Of a stretch of DNA of 64,000 bases, positions 7,526 to 20,550 are shown piece by piece. A program made the position numbers and the translations under genes. Location: positions 150,701 through 214,700 of the forward strand of contig NZ_JOAN01000008.1 in the NCBI RefSeq assembly GCF_000718555.1. The letters are read 5' to 3'. The notes under the pieces were generated by a model. The model saw only the letters and a program-made list of their open reading frames with translations, searched no databases and was not told the origin of the DNA. The first letter of the stretch is position 1; each line of letters opens with the position of its first letter. Source of the stretch: Micromonospora chokoriensis (GTDB taxonomy: Bacteria; Actinomycetota; Actinomycetes; Mycobacteriales; Micromonosporaceae).

Positions 7526-9096
7526 TAGGCGATCCACTCCTTACTGACCAACCGGCCATCGGTGAAACAGAGCCGCCAGGTCGGCTCCGCGAGGGGGAAG
7601 TTGCCGTCGGTGTAGTACTCGCAGCCGGCCCGGTCGACCGCCGCGGGGCGTTCCAACTGCCGCCGGGGCAGCCCGACCAGCTCCGACCGGGCCGCGCCGA
7701 CGCGCAGCTGGTCGAAGGTTGCCCGGTCCAGCACCGTCCCGGCGGTCGCCACCGGGTAGTAGACGAACGAGAGCACCAGGGCGAAACCGACAGGTGCCAC
7801 GAGCGCCACGAGCAGGCTGCGCCGCACCCGCCGACGAGCGTCGTGCAACCGCCGTTCGGCATCCACCGGCCGCTCCGCCGGACCGGGTCGCTCGTCGGAC
7901 CGTGACGCCAGCCCGGCCTCGGCCGGCGACCCGATCGCCTCGGCCGGCGGCGCCGTGGCCGGCAACACCGCCCGTACCGCGAAACCGCCGTCGGCCCGGT
8001 GGCCGGCGTCGAGCGCCCCACCGGCGAGGCGAACCCGCTCGGCGAGGGCGAGCAGCCCACTGCCCTGTGACGGCGGGGCGGGCAGCGGCCCGGCCGGCGG
8101 AGCGTCATTGACGACGCTCACCTCGACCCGGTCACCGTCACGGGTGAGGCGTACGTCGACCGGGGCACCCGGCGCGTACCGGGCCGCGTTGGTCAGCGCC
8201 TCCCGGACGATCCGGTGCGCCGCGTGACCGGTCATCGCCGGAAGGTCCGCGAGCGCCGGGGCGGCGTCCAGCCGTACCGCCATGCCGGCCTCCCGAGCAC
8301 CGTCGACCAGGTCGGCGACGGTCTCCCCGCTCGGACGCAGCGACGCGCCGCCCTCCTCACGGAGCACCCCGATGATCTCGTGCAGTCGCTCGGTGGCGGC
8401 GGAGACGCTGGCCCGCAACTCCCCCGCCGCGGCCCGGTGCCGGTCGTCCAGGTCGGCGGCGACCTCCAAGGCGGCGGCGCGCAACGCGATCAGGCTGAGG
8501 TCGTGACCGAGCGAGTCGTGCATCTCCCCGGCGATCCTGGCCCGCTCACGCAGCCGGATTCGCTCGGCGGAACCCCGCTGCTCACGGGTCAGCGCGTCGA
8601 CGTGCCGGCGACCGGCGTCGGTCAACTCCTGCTGCTGACGGCGGTACCGGCCGACCAACCAGGGGAACACGGCGGCGAAGAGCAGCACCGAGGCGAGCAG
8701 GAACCAGGTGGCCGCGCCGGCACCGAGCAGCCCCAGGTTGAGCGCCGTGCCACCAGCCGTGATCAGCACGAAGACCATGATCGCCGGACCCGCGGTGGCG
8801 CTACGCCGTCCGGCGAGATAGCTGAAGACCGGAATGGCGAACACGAAGTTGCCATCGACCAACGACCCGAGCACCGCCAGCACCAGGGCGACCAACGGCT
8901 GACGCCGACTCGCCACAACCGCCACACCGAGCAGCAGCAGTTTGCCGACCAGCAGCGGCAACGCGTACCGCGGATGGGGCGGGCTGACCCCGGCGTAGCC
9001 GACCGGGGCGGCGACCACCACCCAGAGCAGCACGTCCAGCAGCAGGCGACGCCGCCGGTGCGGCCAACCCGGCGGCGAGCAGTCGAGAATCCGCAC
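7525..9096 (-). CDS. Sensor histidine kinase with an extra C-terminal membrane helix and extracytoplasmic domain
   Basis: 523 residues from GTG 9096, which lies 7 nt after TAGCCT; a GTG at 9114 is an alternative. Four to six N-terminal helices (about 15-150) lead to a HisKA_3 dimerisation domain with phospho-acceptor His193 (EMHDSLGHDLS). A HATPase domain follows (N-box REALTNAARYAP, G-box QGSGLLAL). Unusually, the protein continues through a linker into another hydrophobic helix (about 426-447) and a 75-residue tail predicted to lie outside, with two cysteines (492, 510). The tail pattern FDQLRVG...SELVGLP...F.DG.LVSKEW resembles the BamE/SmpA-like fold. The motif 5' of the gene suggests autoregulation. 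Confidence 0.88.
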   Translation of the reverse strand: MRILDCSPPGWPHRRRRLLLDVLLWVVVAAPVGYAGVSPPHPRYALPLLVGKLLLLGVAVVASRRQPLVALVLAVLGSLVDGNFVFAIPVFSYLAGRRSATAGPAIMVFVLITAGGTALNLGLLGAGAATWFLLASVLLFAAVFPWLVGRYRRQQQELTDAGRRHVDALTREQRGSAERIRLRERARIAGEMHDSLGHDLSLIALRAAALEVAADLDDRHRAAAGELRASVSAATERLHEIIGVLREEGGASLRPSGETVADLVDGAREAGMAVRLDAAPALADLPAMTGHAAHRIVREALTNAARYAPGAPVDVRLTRDGDRVEVSVVNDAPPAGPLPAPPSQGSGLLALAERVRLAGGALDAGHRADGGFAVRAVLPATAPPAEAIGSPAEAGLASRSDERPGPAERPVDAERRLHDARRRVRRSLLVALVAPVGFALVLSFVYYPVATAGTVLDRATFDQLRVGAARSELVGLPRRQLERPAAVDRAGCEYYTDGNFPLAEPTWRLCFTDGRLVSKEWIA

Positions 9097-9103
9097 GGCG
9101 GTC

Positions 9104-9147
9104 AGGCTACCCACGCCCGGCCTGGGCGGACACCGACGAAAGTCAGG
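9104..9147 (-). promoter_or_regulatory. Promoter of the two-component operon with shared activator motif
   Basis: On the minus strand TAGCCT (9109-9104) precedes GTG 9096 by 7 nt. The 13-mer GACGAAAGTCAGG (plus strand 9135-9147) is centred about 45 bp upstream. The same 13-mer lies about 66 bp upstream of the ABC start; the 21-bp difference is two helical turns. Confidence 0.5.
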
Positions 9148-9150
9148 TGT

Positions 9151-9876
9151 TCAGCCGCTCTCCTCGGCCCAGACCCGCCAGTCGTCGAGCACGCCGTGCA
9201 GGGCCGGGGTGAGCCAACCCGGGGCGGAACGCCGGAACACACCCGGGTCCATCGCGCCCGCGCCGTCCGGCAGCGCGCCGAGCAGGTTCGGCACCAGGTC
9301 GGTGAGGTTCGTCCAGTGCACCAGCTCCGGCCGCGCCGGCCAGGCGCCGATCACCACGCCGGCCGGCACCGCCCGACGATCCAACGCCTCCAAGGTCAGC
9401 GCGGTGTGGTTGAGCGTGCCCAACCCGGCACGGGCGACCACCACCGCGGGTACGCCCAGCGACACCGCCAGGTCGGCCATCGTCCACGGCTCACCCGACG
9501 GCCGCAGACCCATCGGCACCAGCAGCCCACCCGCGCCCTCGATCAACACGAGGTCGTGCTTTTCAGCCTCCTCGCGGACGGCATCCACCGCGGCGTACAA
9601 CTCCAACGGGGGCAGGTCGGCGACCCGCGCGGCAGCCAACGGGGCGAGCGGATCCGGATAGCTCGCCAGGGTCCGACCGGTCAGCGGCGCGGCCAGCCGG
9701 TTGACCGCGTCCACGTCACCGGGCTCACCCCCGGCCGTACCGGTCTGGCCCGGCTTGACCACCGCCACCCGCAGCCCGGCGGCCTGCGCCGCAGCCGCTA
9801 TCGCCGCCGTCACCACCGTCTTGCCGACCTCGGTGTCCGTCCCGGTAACCAGAACCGACCCCGACCACCCGGTCAC
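9151..9876 (-). CDS. bioD: Dethiobiotin synthetase
   Basis: 241 residues. The P-loop GTDTEVGKT (about 11-19) and KPGQTG followed by the acidic GDVDAVNRL are standard for BioD, which uses ATP and CO2 to close the ureido ring of dethiobiotin from DAPA. IEGAGGLLVPM (about 115-125) is the second conserved motif. GTG 9876 is preceded by CGAGAAG in the junction repeat. The gene follows bioF on the same strand across that repeat; bioB lies divergently beyond bioF. No bioA is present in the window. Confidence 0.95.
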   Translation of the reverse strand: MTGWSGSVLVTGTDTEVGKTVVTAAIAAAAQAAGLRVAVVKPGQTGTAGGEPGDVDAVNRLAAPLTGRTLASYPDPLAPLAAARVADLPPLELYAAVDAVREEAEKHDLVLIEGAGGLLVPMGLRPSGEPWTMADLAVSLGVPAVVVARAGLGTLNHTALTLEALDRRAVPAGVVIGAWPARPELVHWTNLTDLVPNLLGALPDGAGAMDPGVFRRSAPGWLTPALHGVLDDWRVWAEESG

Positions 9877-9889
9877 AGCGTCTTCTCGG

Positions 9890-9935
9890 TTCGCGACTGC
9901 GGGGCTCGCAAACCCGGCTCACTCCTCGCGCTCAC
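9890..9935 (-). repeat. Junction repeat, copy 1 (bioF-bioD)
   Basis: Read on the minus strand it begins GTGAGCGCGAGGAGTGAG and ends GAGCCCCGCAGTCGCGAA. Its first GTGA contains the TGA stop of bioF (9934-9932). Two further copies lie at 29993-30039 and 33671-33720, always between co-directional genes and in the same orientation as those genes. The middle is slightly longer here. Confidence 0.85.
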
Positions 9936-11068
9936 GGTGCCGTCTCCACTATGACGTCCAGCGCCCGCTCGAACGCCGCCCGGGGCACCCCCGCGCTGAC
10001 CGTGAGGCGCAGGCGGGAGCGGCTGTCCGGGGTCGACGGCGGCCGGAAACAACCCACCGCGACGCCTCGGTCCCGGCAGTCCGCGGCCCAGGCGGTCGCC
10101 GCCTCCGGCCCGGGGGCGGTCACCGAGATCACCGCCGCGTCCGGGGCGGAGACGGTCAGCCCGGCCGACCGCAGGCGGCCGACCGCGAACCCGACCCGGT
10201 CGGCCAGCTCGGCGCGCCTGTCGTCGCCGGCCTGGGCGAGCCGCAGCGCGGCGTGCACGCCGGCGGCGATCGCCGGCGGCAGTGCCGTGTCGAAGATGAA
10301 CGTGCGCCCGGTCTCGACCAGATGCCGGACGAACTCGGCCGGGCCGGCGACAACGCCACCCGCGCCACCGAGCGCCTTGGACAGGGTGGCGGTGACCACC
10401 ACGTCCGGTTCGCCAGCCAACCCGACGGCCGCCACCGCCCCCGCGCCGGCCGGGCCGGTCAGGCCCAGCGCGTGCGCGTCGTCGACCAGCAGCAGCGCGC
10501 CGTGGCGACGGGCCACCGCGTGCAGCCGGGCCAGCGGGGCGAGGTCACCGTCGACCGAGAAGACCGACTCGGTCACCACCACCGCCGGGCGGCCGGGGGC
10601 GGCCGCGAGCGCGGCGGCGACCGCGTCGACGTCGGCGTGCCGGGTGACCACCGTCTCCGCGCCGGAGAGGCGGCAGCCGTCGATCAGGGACGCGTGGTTG
10701 TGCGCGTCGGAGACGAGCAGCGTCCGAGGTTGGACGAGCGCTCGCAGCGCACCGAGGTTGGCCAGGTAGCCGGAGGAGAAGACGAGGGTGCCGTCGGTGC
10801 CCAGCCAGCGGGCCAGGTCGTCCTCCAGCGCCCGGTGCGCATCGGTGGAGCCACGCACCAGGCGCGACCCGGTCGCCCCCAGCCCGTACGCCGACAGTGC
10901 CGCCGTGGCCGCGGCGGTGACCTCCGGGTGGGTGGCCAGGCCGAGGTAGTCGTTGCCGGCCAGATCGATCATCTGATCGTCGGCCGGACGCGAAATCAGT
11001 CGCCGGGTGAGCCCGGCCTTCGCCCGCAGCTGGGCACGGCGGTCGAGCGCCGCCAGCCAGTCCGCCAC
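9932..11068 (-). CDS. bioF: 8-amino-7-oxononanoate synthase
   Basis: 378 residues. The start is GTG 11068, six bases after GGGGGAGG; a further upstream reading frame exists but has no homology. The sequence shows the alpha-oxoamine synthase pattern: [64 protein letters not shown], and the PLP lysine in [12 protein letters not shown]. It condenses pimeloyl-thioester with L-alanine to make KAPA, the first ring-building step of biotin. It is cotranscribed with bioD, and its TGA lies in the junction repeat. Confidence 0.96.
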   Translation of the reverse strand: MADWLAALDRRAQLRAKAGLTRRLISRPADDQMIDLAGNDYLGLATHPEVTAAATAALSAYGLGATGSRLVRGSTDAHRALEDDLARWLGTDGTLVFSSGYLANLGALRALVQPRTLLVSDAHNHASLIDGCRLSGAETVVTRHADVDAVAAALAAAPGRPAVVVTESVFSVDGDLAPLARLHAVARRHGALLLVDDAHALGLTGPAGAGAVAAVGLAGEPDVVVTATLSKALGGAGGVVAGPAEFVRHLVETGRTFIFDTALPPAIAAGVHAALRLAQAGDDRRAELADRVGFAVGRLRSAGLTVSAPDAAVISVTAPGPEAATAWAADCRDRGVAVGCFRPPSTPDSRSRLRLTVSAGVPRAAFERALDVIVETAP

Positions 11069-11268
11069 CGTCACCCTCCCCCGCTGTGCGTGCCGGTCAG
11101 CCCGACACCCGCCGGGCGAAATTACCACCCGCCGCCACCGGCCCGACGAATCCACTCGGTGCGAGCTGTCCACCAACTGCCAGGGCATTCCGGCTGATCG
11201 GGGCGCCCAAGGCCGGTGCCAGTGCCCTGGCCGGCCTGCGTCGGGCCCAGACAGCGACCAGCCGCGTT

Positions 11269-11311
11269 GGATGTTTGTCGGGATACAACACCGGTATCCC
11301 GACAAACATCC
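11269..11311. repeat. Long perfect dyad in the bioF-bioB divergent region
   Basis: 17-bp arms GGATGTTTGTCGGGATA (11269-11285) and the exact complement (11295-11311), 9-nt loop. It is less GC-rich than its surroundings. It could be an operator for both bio operons or a member of the intergenic dyad family seen at 13100, 20551 and 44277. Unlike those it lies between divergent genes. Confidence 0.8.
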
Positions 11312-11374
11312 GCCTTGCCGGACCGCCGCCTGGACTCCGCCTCGGCTCGACCGGGGGCTCTGGCACCGGCCTTG

Positions 11375-11380
11375 TAGGGT
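11375..11380 (+). promoter_or_regulatory. -10 hexamer of leaderless bioB promoter
   Basis: TAGGGT ends 7 nt before ATG 11388, and no Shine-Dalgarno precedes that ATG. No convincing -35 hexamer was found at 16-18 bp. Confidence 0.55.
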
Positions 11381-11387
11381 ACGAGCC

Positions 11388-12383
11388 ATGCCAGAGATCC
11401 TCGACCAGGCCCGGACCCAGGTCCTGGGTGACGGTGTCGGCCTCGATCAGGCCGGCATCCTCGCCGTGCTGAACCTGCCCGACGAGCACCTGTCCGCCGC
11501 CCTCCAGCTCGCTCACGACGTGCGGATGCGCTGGTGCGGCCCGGAGGTCGAGGTCGAGGGGATCGTTTCGCTCAAGACCGGCGGCTGCCCGGAAGACTGC
11601 CACTTCTGCTCGCAGTCGGGCCTGTTCACCTCGCCGGTGCGGTCGGTCTGGCTGGACATCCCGTCGCTGGTCAAGGCGGCGAAGCAGACCGCCGCCACCG
11701 GGGCGACCGAGTTCTGCATCGTCGCCGCGGTCCGCGGCCCGGACGCCCGGCTCATGAAGCAGATGCGCGAGGGCGTCGCCGCCATCAAGGCGGAGGTCGA
11801 CATCCAGGTCGCCGCGTCGCTGGGCATGCTCACCAAGGAGCAGGTCGACGACCTGGTCGACATGGGCGTGCACCGCTACAACCACAACCTGGAGACCTGC
11901 AAGTCGTACTTCCCCAACGTGGTCACCACGCACTCGTGGGAGGAGCGCTGGGAGACGTTGCGGATGGTGCGCGACTCCGGCATGGAGGTGTGCTGCGGCG
12001 GCATCCTCGGCCTCGGCGAGACCGTCGAGCAGCGGGCCGAGTTCGCCGCGCAGCTCGCCGAGTTGAATCCGCACGAGGTACCCCTCAACTTCCTCAACCC
12101 GCGTCCCGGCACTCCGCTCGGTGACCGCCCGGTGGTGGAGGGCAAGGACGCGCTGCGGGCCATCGCGGCGTTCCGGCTGGCCATGCCGCGCACCATCCTG
12201 CGGTACGCGGGCGGCCGCGAGATCACCCTCGGTGACCTCGGCACCCGCGAGGGTCTGCTCGGCGGCATCAACGCGGTGATCGTCGGCAACTACCTGACCA
12301 CGCTGGGTCGACCGGCGACCGCCGACCTGGAGCTGCTGAACGAGCTGAAGATGCCGGTCAAGGCCCTCTCTGCCACGCTGTGA
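11388..12383 (+). CDS. bioB: Biotin synthase
   Basis: 331 residues. The radical-SAM cluster motif is [13 protein letters not shown] (Cys67, Cys71, Cys74). Further cysteines and [28 protein letters not shown] and [11 protein letters not shown] match BioB. The enzyme inserts sulfur into dethiobiotin, consuming its auxiliary [2Fe-2S] cluster. It is cytosolic. The stop overlaps the GTG of the next small gene, bsaP, whose product supports BioB in actinobacteria. Translation probably begins on a leaderless mRNA. Confidence 0.97.
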   Translation: MPEILDQARTQVLGDGVGLDQAGILAVLNLPDEHLSAALQLAHDVRMRWCGPEVEVEGIVSLKTGGCPEDCHFCSQSGLFTSPVRSVWLDIPSLVKAAKQTAATGATEFCIVAAVRGPDARLMKQMREGVAAIKAEVDIQVAASLGMLTKEQVDDLVDMGVHRYNHNLETCKSYFPNVVTTHSWEERWETLRMVRDSGMEVCCGGILGLGETVEQRAEFAAQLAELNPHEVPLNFLNPRPGTPLGDRPVVEGKDALRAIAAFRLAMPRTILRYAGGREITLGDLGTREGLLGGINAVIVGNYLTTLGRPATADLELLNELKMPVKALSATL

Positions 12384-12580
12384 CGACCATGACGACGACG
12401 CAGCTGTGGTGCGATCGGTGCGGTGAGTCGGCGACGGCCACCGCCCACCCGGCCTGCGCGTCCGCCCGCCAGTTGGAGCCGCCCCGGTTCTGCCCTGAGT
12501 GCCGACGCCGAATGAAGGTGCAGGTGCTGCCGGTGGGCTGGTCGGCGGTCTGCGTCGAGCACGGCGAGATCCAGGGCTGA
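12380..12580 (+). CDS. bsaP: Biotin synthase auxiliary protein, Cys-rich
   Basis: 66 residues from GTG 12380 (GTGA overlap with bioB) or 63 from ATG 12389. Six cysteines are arranged as CDRC (11, 14), Cys26, CPEC (38, 41) and Cys58, a small metal or Fe-S binding module. A protein of this size directly behind bioB matches mycobacterial BsaP (Rv1590 type), reported as an iron-sulfur helper needed for biotin synthase activity. The name is by position, size and cysteine pattern. It is translationally coupled to bioB. Confidence 0.8.
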   Translation: MTTMTTTQLWCDRCGESATATAHPACASARQLEPPRFCPECRRRMKVQVLPVGWSAVCVEHGEIQG

Positions 12581-12584
12581 GCCG

Positions 12585-13091
12585 ATGCTGCGAGGGCGGG
12601 CGGTGACACTGCGACCGGCGACGGTCGCGGACGTGCCGGCCCTCGCGGCGATCCGGGCCGAACCAGAGGTACGCCGCTGGTGGCGCGGCGGCGACGACCT
12701 GGCCGATTCCGTGCGCGCCGACCTCGCCGACGACGACCTGCAGGTGTACGCGATCGAGCACGACGGCCGGGTGATCGGCGCGATCCAGTGGTATGCCGAG
12801 CCGGACCCGGATTACCGGCACGCCAGCCTGGACGTCTTCCTCGCCCCGGCGGAGCGTGGCGCGGGCCTCGGCGGTGACGCCATCCGCACCCTCGCCCGAC
12901 ACCTGATCGACGAGTACGGCCACCACCGCTTCACCATCGACCCGGCCGCGGCGAACAGCGCCGCCATCCGGGCGTACGCGAAGGTTGGTTTTCGCCCGGT
13001 GGGGGTGCTGCGCCGCTACGAGCGCGGCGCGGACGGTCGCTGGCACGACGGCCTGCTGATGGATCTGCTCGCCGACGACCTGGTGGAGTGA
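12585..13091 (+). CDS. GNAT N-acetyltransferase, AAC(6')-like
   Basis: 168 residues, starting 4 bp after bsaP. The GNAT fold is seen as LRPATVADVPAL, a WW-containing helix, then the acetyl-CoA loop VFLAPAERGAGLGGDAIRTLARHLI and the C-terminal NSAAIRAYAKVGFRPVGVLRRYERG. The last block is typical of AAC(6')-type aminoglycoside acetyltransferases and ribosomal-protein-type relatives. Resistance activity cannot be inferred from this alone. It probably rides at the end of the bioB-bsaP transcript and is followed by a long dyad. Confidence 0.85.
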   Translation: MLRGRAVTLRPATVADVPALAAIRAEPEVRRWWRGGDDLADSVRADLADDDLQVYAIEHDGRVIGAIQWYAEPDPDYRHASLDVFLAPAERGAGLGGDAIRTLARHLIDEYGHHRFTIDPAAANSAAIRAYAKVGFRPVGVLRRYERGADGRWHDGLLMDLLADDLVE

Positions 13092-13099
13092 GCGGCCGC

Positions 13100-13148
13100 A
13101 GATCTTGGACAGTTACCGTCCGCACGGAACGGTAACTGTCCAAGATCT
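13100..13148. repeat. Long perfect dyad between convergent genes
   Basis: 20-bp arms beginning AGATCTTGGACAGTTACCGT (13100-13119) with the exact complement at 13129-13148 and a 9-nt loop. It lies between the converging acetyltransferase and cellulase genes, so it may act as a bidirectional terminator. There is no T-tract. Confidence 0.85.
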
Positions 13149-13162
13149 CGCCGTGTTTCGGG

Positions 13163-17312
<4,150 letters not shown>

Positions 17313-17377
17313 GGTTGGCTCCCTTCCCCGGTAAGAGCCTCACCCCCGCCTGTTGCCGCCCGGTTGCTCGGCGGTGT

Positions 17378-17400
17378 CGGCCCGGGAACTCCTCGGGCCG
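17378..17400 (-). terminator. Hairpin between the two ACT-domain genes
   Basis: Perfect 7-bp arms CGGCCCG (17378-17384) and CGGGCCG (17394-17400), 9-nt loop, directly after the stop of the upstream gene (17402). It probably reduces read-through into the downstream ACT-GNAT gene. Confidence 0.5.
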
Positions 17401-17401
17401 C

Positions 17402-18103
17402 TCAGGGGCCAGCGACCACCGGCGGCGCACCGACGAGGTCCAGTCGGTCACCGAGGATCACCGCGCAGGCGCGGACGAGCTGGGTGAGCCGATCCACCTC
17501 GGTGCTGTGGAACGCCGCGGCGGAGAGCGTCTCGCTGTGGTCGCGGGCCGCCACCAGCACCAGGCCCGCCCGGCCGAACGGCGCGATCGCGTGGTGGGTG
17601 CCGTCGGGCGTGGTCATCGACCGGCCGCGCAGCGGGGTCACCTCCGGCAACCGCAGGGGTACGGGAGTACGCCAGCTCGCGTGCCCCACGGTCGCCCCGC
17701 CACCGCCGGTACGCGACGCCCAGTCGACCGGCACCACGGCGGCGACGGCCCAGTCGGCGGCCAGCAGGCCGGGCACCGCGTCGACCAGGGTCGCCAACCC
17801 GTCGGCCGGATTGGCCGCGACCTGAGCCAACAGCTCCGCGTCCTGCCCGGTGGTGGTGGGCGCGCCGATCGCCCGCCACACGCCGTCCACCCGCACACCC
17901 GGTATCGCCGCGAGGCCAGCCAGCAGCCGCTCCACCCGCGCCGCACCCGGCCAGACGACAGTGAAATCGTCCACCGCGCGCCCGCCGAGCCGTTCGAGGA
18001 CCACCACCTGGACGATGTCCGCCCCGGAGACGCCCAACGTGCGAGCGACCTGACCGAGGGTGCCCGGACGGTCCGGCAGGGTGACCCGAACTCGCAGCAA
18101 CAT
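17402..18103 (-). CDS. ACT-domain-containing protein
   Basis: 233 residues from ATG 18103, preceded by GGAGG. The N-terminus LLRVRVTLPDRPGTLGQVARTLGVSGADIVQVVVLE (2-37) is a clear ACT domain. The remaining 190 residues look like a GAF-like or inactive sensory domain with no catalytic motif I can recognise. It heads a two-gene set with the ACT-GNAT protein, which suggests both respond to related small ligands, possibly amino acids. It is divergent from the APH/acyl-CoA dehydrogenase pair. Confidence 0.7.
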   Translation of the reverse strand: MLLRVRVTLPDRPGTLGQVARTLGVSGADIVQVVVLERLGGRAVDDFTVVWPGAARVERLLAGLAAIPGVRVDGVWRAIGAPTTTGQDAELLAQVAANPADGLATLVDAVPGLLAADWAVAAVVPVDWASRTGGGGATVGHASWRTPVPLRLPEVTPLRGRSMTTPDGTHHAIAPFGRAGLVLVAARDHSETLSAAAFHSTEVDRLTQLVRACAVILGDRLDLVGAPPVVAGP

Positions 18104-18220
18104 GTCTGTCCCTCCGCTCGGCGGGCCGGCGAGAGAGAGCGGCCGGCAGGCTGCTCCCAGCCTGGTAGTTGACCATTTCGTCCCTGTTGCAGGGGCATGT
18201 CCCGAGGGGAAAATCTGACC

Positions 18221-18249
18221 TTGACAACGTGAGCGGGCTGCCATCAACT
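18221..18249 (+). promoter_or_regulatory. Candidate promoter TTGACA-17-TCAACT
   Basis: A perfect -35 TTGACA (18221-18226) and a weak -10 TCAACT (18244-18249) are spaced 17 bp apart and end 6 nt before ATG 18256. Transcription would start at or next to the start codon, giving a leaderless mRNA. Confidence 0.5.
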
Positions 18250-18255
18250 AGTCGA

Positions 18256-19329
18256 ATGAGCGATCCGGCCGTCGATGCGTCGCGGCCGGGGGCCGTTTCC
18301 CCCGCAGGGCTGGCCCTGGACCGACTCGCCGACTACCTGGCGGAGCACCGACCCGAGCTGGCCGTCGGGCCGCTGCGTGCCCAGTTGATCGCGGGCGGCA
18401 AGTCCAACCTCACCTACCTGCTGCGCCTCGGCGACCGCGAGGTCGTGCTGCGCCGTCCCCCGCTGGGGCATGTGCTGGCGACCGCGCACGACATGGCCCG
18501 TGAGTTCCGGGTCATCTCGGCGCTGGCGCCGACCGAGGTGCCGGTCCCGGGCGCGCTGCTGCTCTGCACCGACCCGGAGGTGATCGGCGCACCGTTCTAC
18601 CTCATGGAGCGGATGCCCGGCGAGGTGTTCCGCACCCGCGCACAGACCGACCCGCTGGGCGACGAGCGCCGCCGGGCCCTCGCCATGGCGATGATGGACA
18701 CGCTCGCCGCGCTGCACAGCGTCGAGCCGTCCACCGTCGGGTTGGGTGACTTCGGCCGTCCCGAGGGCTACCTGGCCCGACAGGTCCGCCGCTGGGCCGG
18801 GCAGCTCGACCGCTCCCGCAGCCGCCCACTGCCCGGCATCGACGAGCTGCGTGACCTGCTCGCGGCGACCGCCCCGGAAGGCGCGAACGCCGGCCGGATC
18901 GTGCACGGCGACTACCGGCTGGACAACCTCCTCGCCTCGGCCAACCCGGTCGCCGTGCACGCGGTGCTCGACTGGGAGATGGCCACCCTCGGCGATCCCC
19001 TCGCCGACCTGGGGCTGCTGCTGACCTACTGGGACGTGCTCGGCGGCAGCGACACCGCCGTGGGCAACCCCGTCGCCGACGGGCTCGGCCCGCGCGCCGG
19101 TTTCCCCACCGGCAGCGAGCTGATCGACAGGTACGACAGACGCGCCGACGTGGACGTCGGGCCGCTGCACTGGCACGTGGCGTTGGGCTGCTTCAAGCTC
19201 GCGGTCATCTGCGAGGGCATCCACTACCGCCACACGCTCGGGCAGACGCTCGGCGAGGGCTTCGACCGGATCGGCGAGATGGTGGCACCGCTGGTCGCGC
19301 ACGGGCTGACCGCCGCCAGGGAGCGGTGA
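18256..19329 (+). CDS. Phosphotransferase (APH) family protein, ACAD10/11-kinase-like
   Basis: 357 residues. The choline/aminoglycoside-kinase fold is shown by [13 protein letters not shown] (nucleotide loop), VVLRRPP (Lys/Arg of the beta strand), the catalytic loop [10 protein letters not shown] and [17 protein letters not shown], the metal-binding Asp. Proteins of this subtype are usually encoded next to, or fused to, acyl-CoA dehydrogenases, as in human ACAD10/11, which phosphorylate 4-hydroxy-acyl-CoA. The next gene is such a dehydrogenase and overlaps by GTGATG. That function is inferred from context, not aminoglycoside resistance. Confidence 0.85.
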   Translation: MSDPAVDASRPGAVSPAGLALDRLADYLAEHRPELAVGPLRAQLIAGGKSNLTYLLRLGDREVVLRRPPLGHVLATAHDMAREFRVISALAPTEVPVPGALLLCTDPEVIGAPFYLMERMPGEVFRTRAQTDPLGDERRRALAMAMMDTLAALHSVEPSTVGLGDFGRPEGYLARQVRRWAGQLDRSRSRPLPGIDELRDLLAATAPEGANAGRIVHGDYRLDNLLASANPVAVHAVLDWEMATLGDPLADLGLLLTYWDVLGGSDTAVGNPVADGLGPRAGFPTGSELIDRYDRRADVDVGPLHWHVALGCFKLAVICEGIHYRHTLGQTLGEGFDRIGEMVAPLVAHGLTAARER

Positions 19330-20540
19330 TGGACTTCTCATACGACAGCCGGACCGAGGAGCTGCGCGACGAGCTGACCCGGTTCCTGACCGAGCACGTC
19401 TACCCGGCCGAGGCAGTGCACGCCGAGCAGGTGGCCGCCGGGGACCCGTGGTCGCGTACCCCGGTGTTGGCCGAACTGAAGGCCGAGGCCCGCAAGCGCG
19501 GCCTGTGGAACCTCTTCCTGCCCGACCCGCGCTACGGCGCCGGCCTGACCAACCTGCAGTACGCGCCGCTGGCCGAGCTGACCGGGCGCAGCCCGCACCT
19601 CGCGCCGGAGGCGGTCAACTGCGCGGCACCGGACACCGGCAACATGGAGCTGCTGGCCGAGTTCGGCTCGGAGGCGCAGCAGAAGCGCTGGCTGATGCCG
19701 CTGCTGGAGGGTGAGATCCGCTCGGCGTTCTGCATGACCGAGCCGGACGTCGCGTCCTCCGACGCCACAAACATCGCCACCCGGATAACCCGCGACGGCG
19801 ACGAGTACGTCATCAACGGGCGCAAGTGGTGGTCGTCCGGGGCCATGGACCCACGCTGCGAGATCTTCATCGTGATGGGCAAGACCGACCCCGACGCCGA
19901 CCGGCACCGCCAACAGAGCATGGTGCTGGTCCCCCGAGACACTCCCGGCGTGCAGGTCCGCCGGGGCATGACCGTCTTCGGCTACACCGATGGCTCACAC
20001 GGCGGTCACGCCGAGATCGACTTCACCGACGTCCGGGTGCCCGCGGAGAATCTGATCGGCGCCGAGGGCACCGGCTTCGCCATCGCACAGGCCCGGCTGG
20101 GTCCGGGCCGGATCCACCACTGCATGCGATTGATCGGAATGGCTGAGCGGGCATTGGAGCTGCTCTGCCGCCGCGCCAACGATCGGATCGCGTTCGGCCG
20201 ACCGCTGGCCGAACAGGGCGTGGTCCGGGAGTGGATCGCCGAGTCCCGGGTCCGCATCGAGCAGGCCCGGCTCCTGGTGCTCAAGACGGCCTGGCTGATG
20301 GACACCGTCGGCAACAAGGGCGCGCACACCGAGATCCAAGCCATCAAGATCGGCACGCCCGCGATGGCGGAGTGGGTGATCGACAAGGCCATCCAGGGAT
20401 ACGGCGGCGCCGGGGTCAGCCAGGACACGCCACTGGCCGCCCTCTGGGCGCAAACCCGCACCCTGCGCCTCGCCGACGGCCCCGACGAGGTCCACCGCAA
20501 CTCCCTGGCCAAACGCGAACTCCGCCGCTGGGCCCTGTAA
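19329..20540 (+). CDS. Acyl-CoA dehydrogenase (ACAD10/11-like)
   Basis: 403 residues from ATG 19329; GTG 19326 is also possible. Standard domains: the N-terminal helical part, the flavin loop [16 protein letters not shown], the beta domain with [20 protein letters not shown], and the C-terminal [18 protein letters not shown] and [16 protein letters not shown]. It oxidises acyl-CoA using FAD and hands electrons to ETF. The start overlaps the upstream kinase stop, so the two are coupled and likely process the same hydroxy-acyl-CoA. It ends 10 bp before a long dyad. Confidence 0.92.
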   Translation: MDFSYDSRTEELRDELTRFLTEHVYPAEAVHAEQVAAGDPWSRTPVLAELKAEARKRGLWNLFLPDPRYGAGLTNLQYAPLAELTGRSPHLAPEAVNCAAPDTGNMELLAEFGSEAQQKRWLMPLLEGEIRSAFCMTEPDVASSDATNIATRITRDGDEYVINGRKWWSSGAMDPRCEIFIVMGKTDPDADRHRQQSMVLVPRDTPGVQVRRGMTVFGYTDGSHGGHAEIDFTDVRVPAENLIGAEGTGFAIAQARLGPGRIHHCMRLIGMAERALELLCRRANDRIAFGRPLAEQGVVREWIAESRVRIEQARLLVLKTAWLMDTVGNKGAHTEIQAIKIGTPAMAEWVIDKAIQGYGGAGVSQDTPLAALWAQTRTLRLADGPDEVHRNSLAKRELRRWAL

Positions 20541-20550
20541 CCCCGCCCTC

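Larger units (their letters stand above)
11069..11387. other. Divergent bioF-bioB control region
   Basis: 319 bp without a gene between the two bio operons. It holds the bioF ribosome site (11075-11082), a long perfect dyad (11269-11311) and the bioB -10 hexamer (11375-11380). I saw no TetR-type BioQ box of the corynebacterial TGAAC/GTTCA form and no BirA-type operator. Confidence 0.6.

Noticed and set aside
8215..9954. A long plus-strand open frame over the kinase and bioD genes
   Set aside because: Antisense shadow of two well-recognised genes; composition is Arg/Gln/His-rich without any motif.
11069..11387. Riboswitch upstream of bioB
   Set aside because: The bioB message appears leaderless, so there is no 5' UTR to hold one; the dyad lies upstream of the -10.
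11069..11389. A 107-codon N-terminal extension of bioF
   Set aside because: It runs through the intergenic dyad, has no homology to the enzyme family, and GTG 11068 has an ideal GGGGGAGG.
18256..19329. Aminoglycoside resistance kinase
   Set aside because: The fold is APH-like, but the coupled acyl-CoA dehydrogenase and the motif details fit the ACAD10/11-associated kinases.
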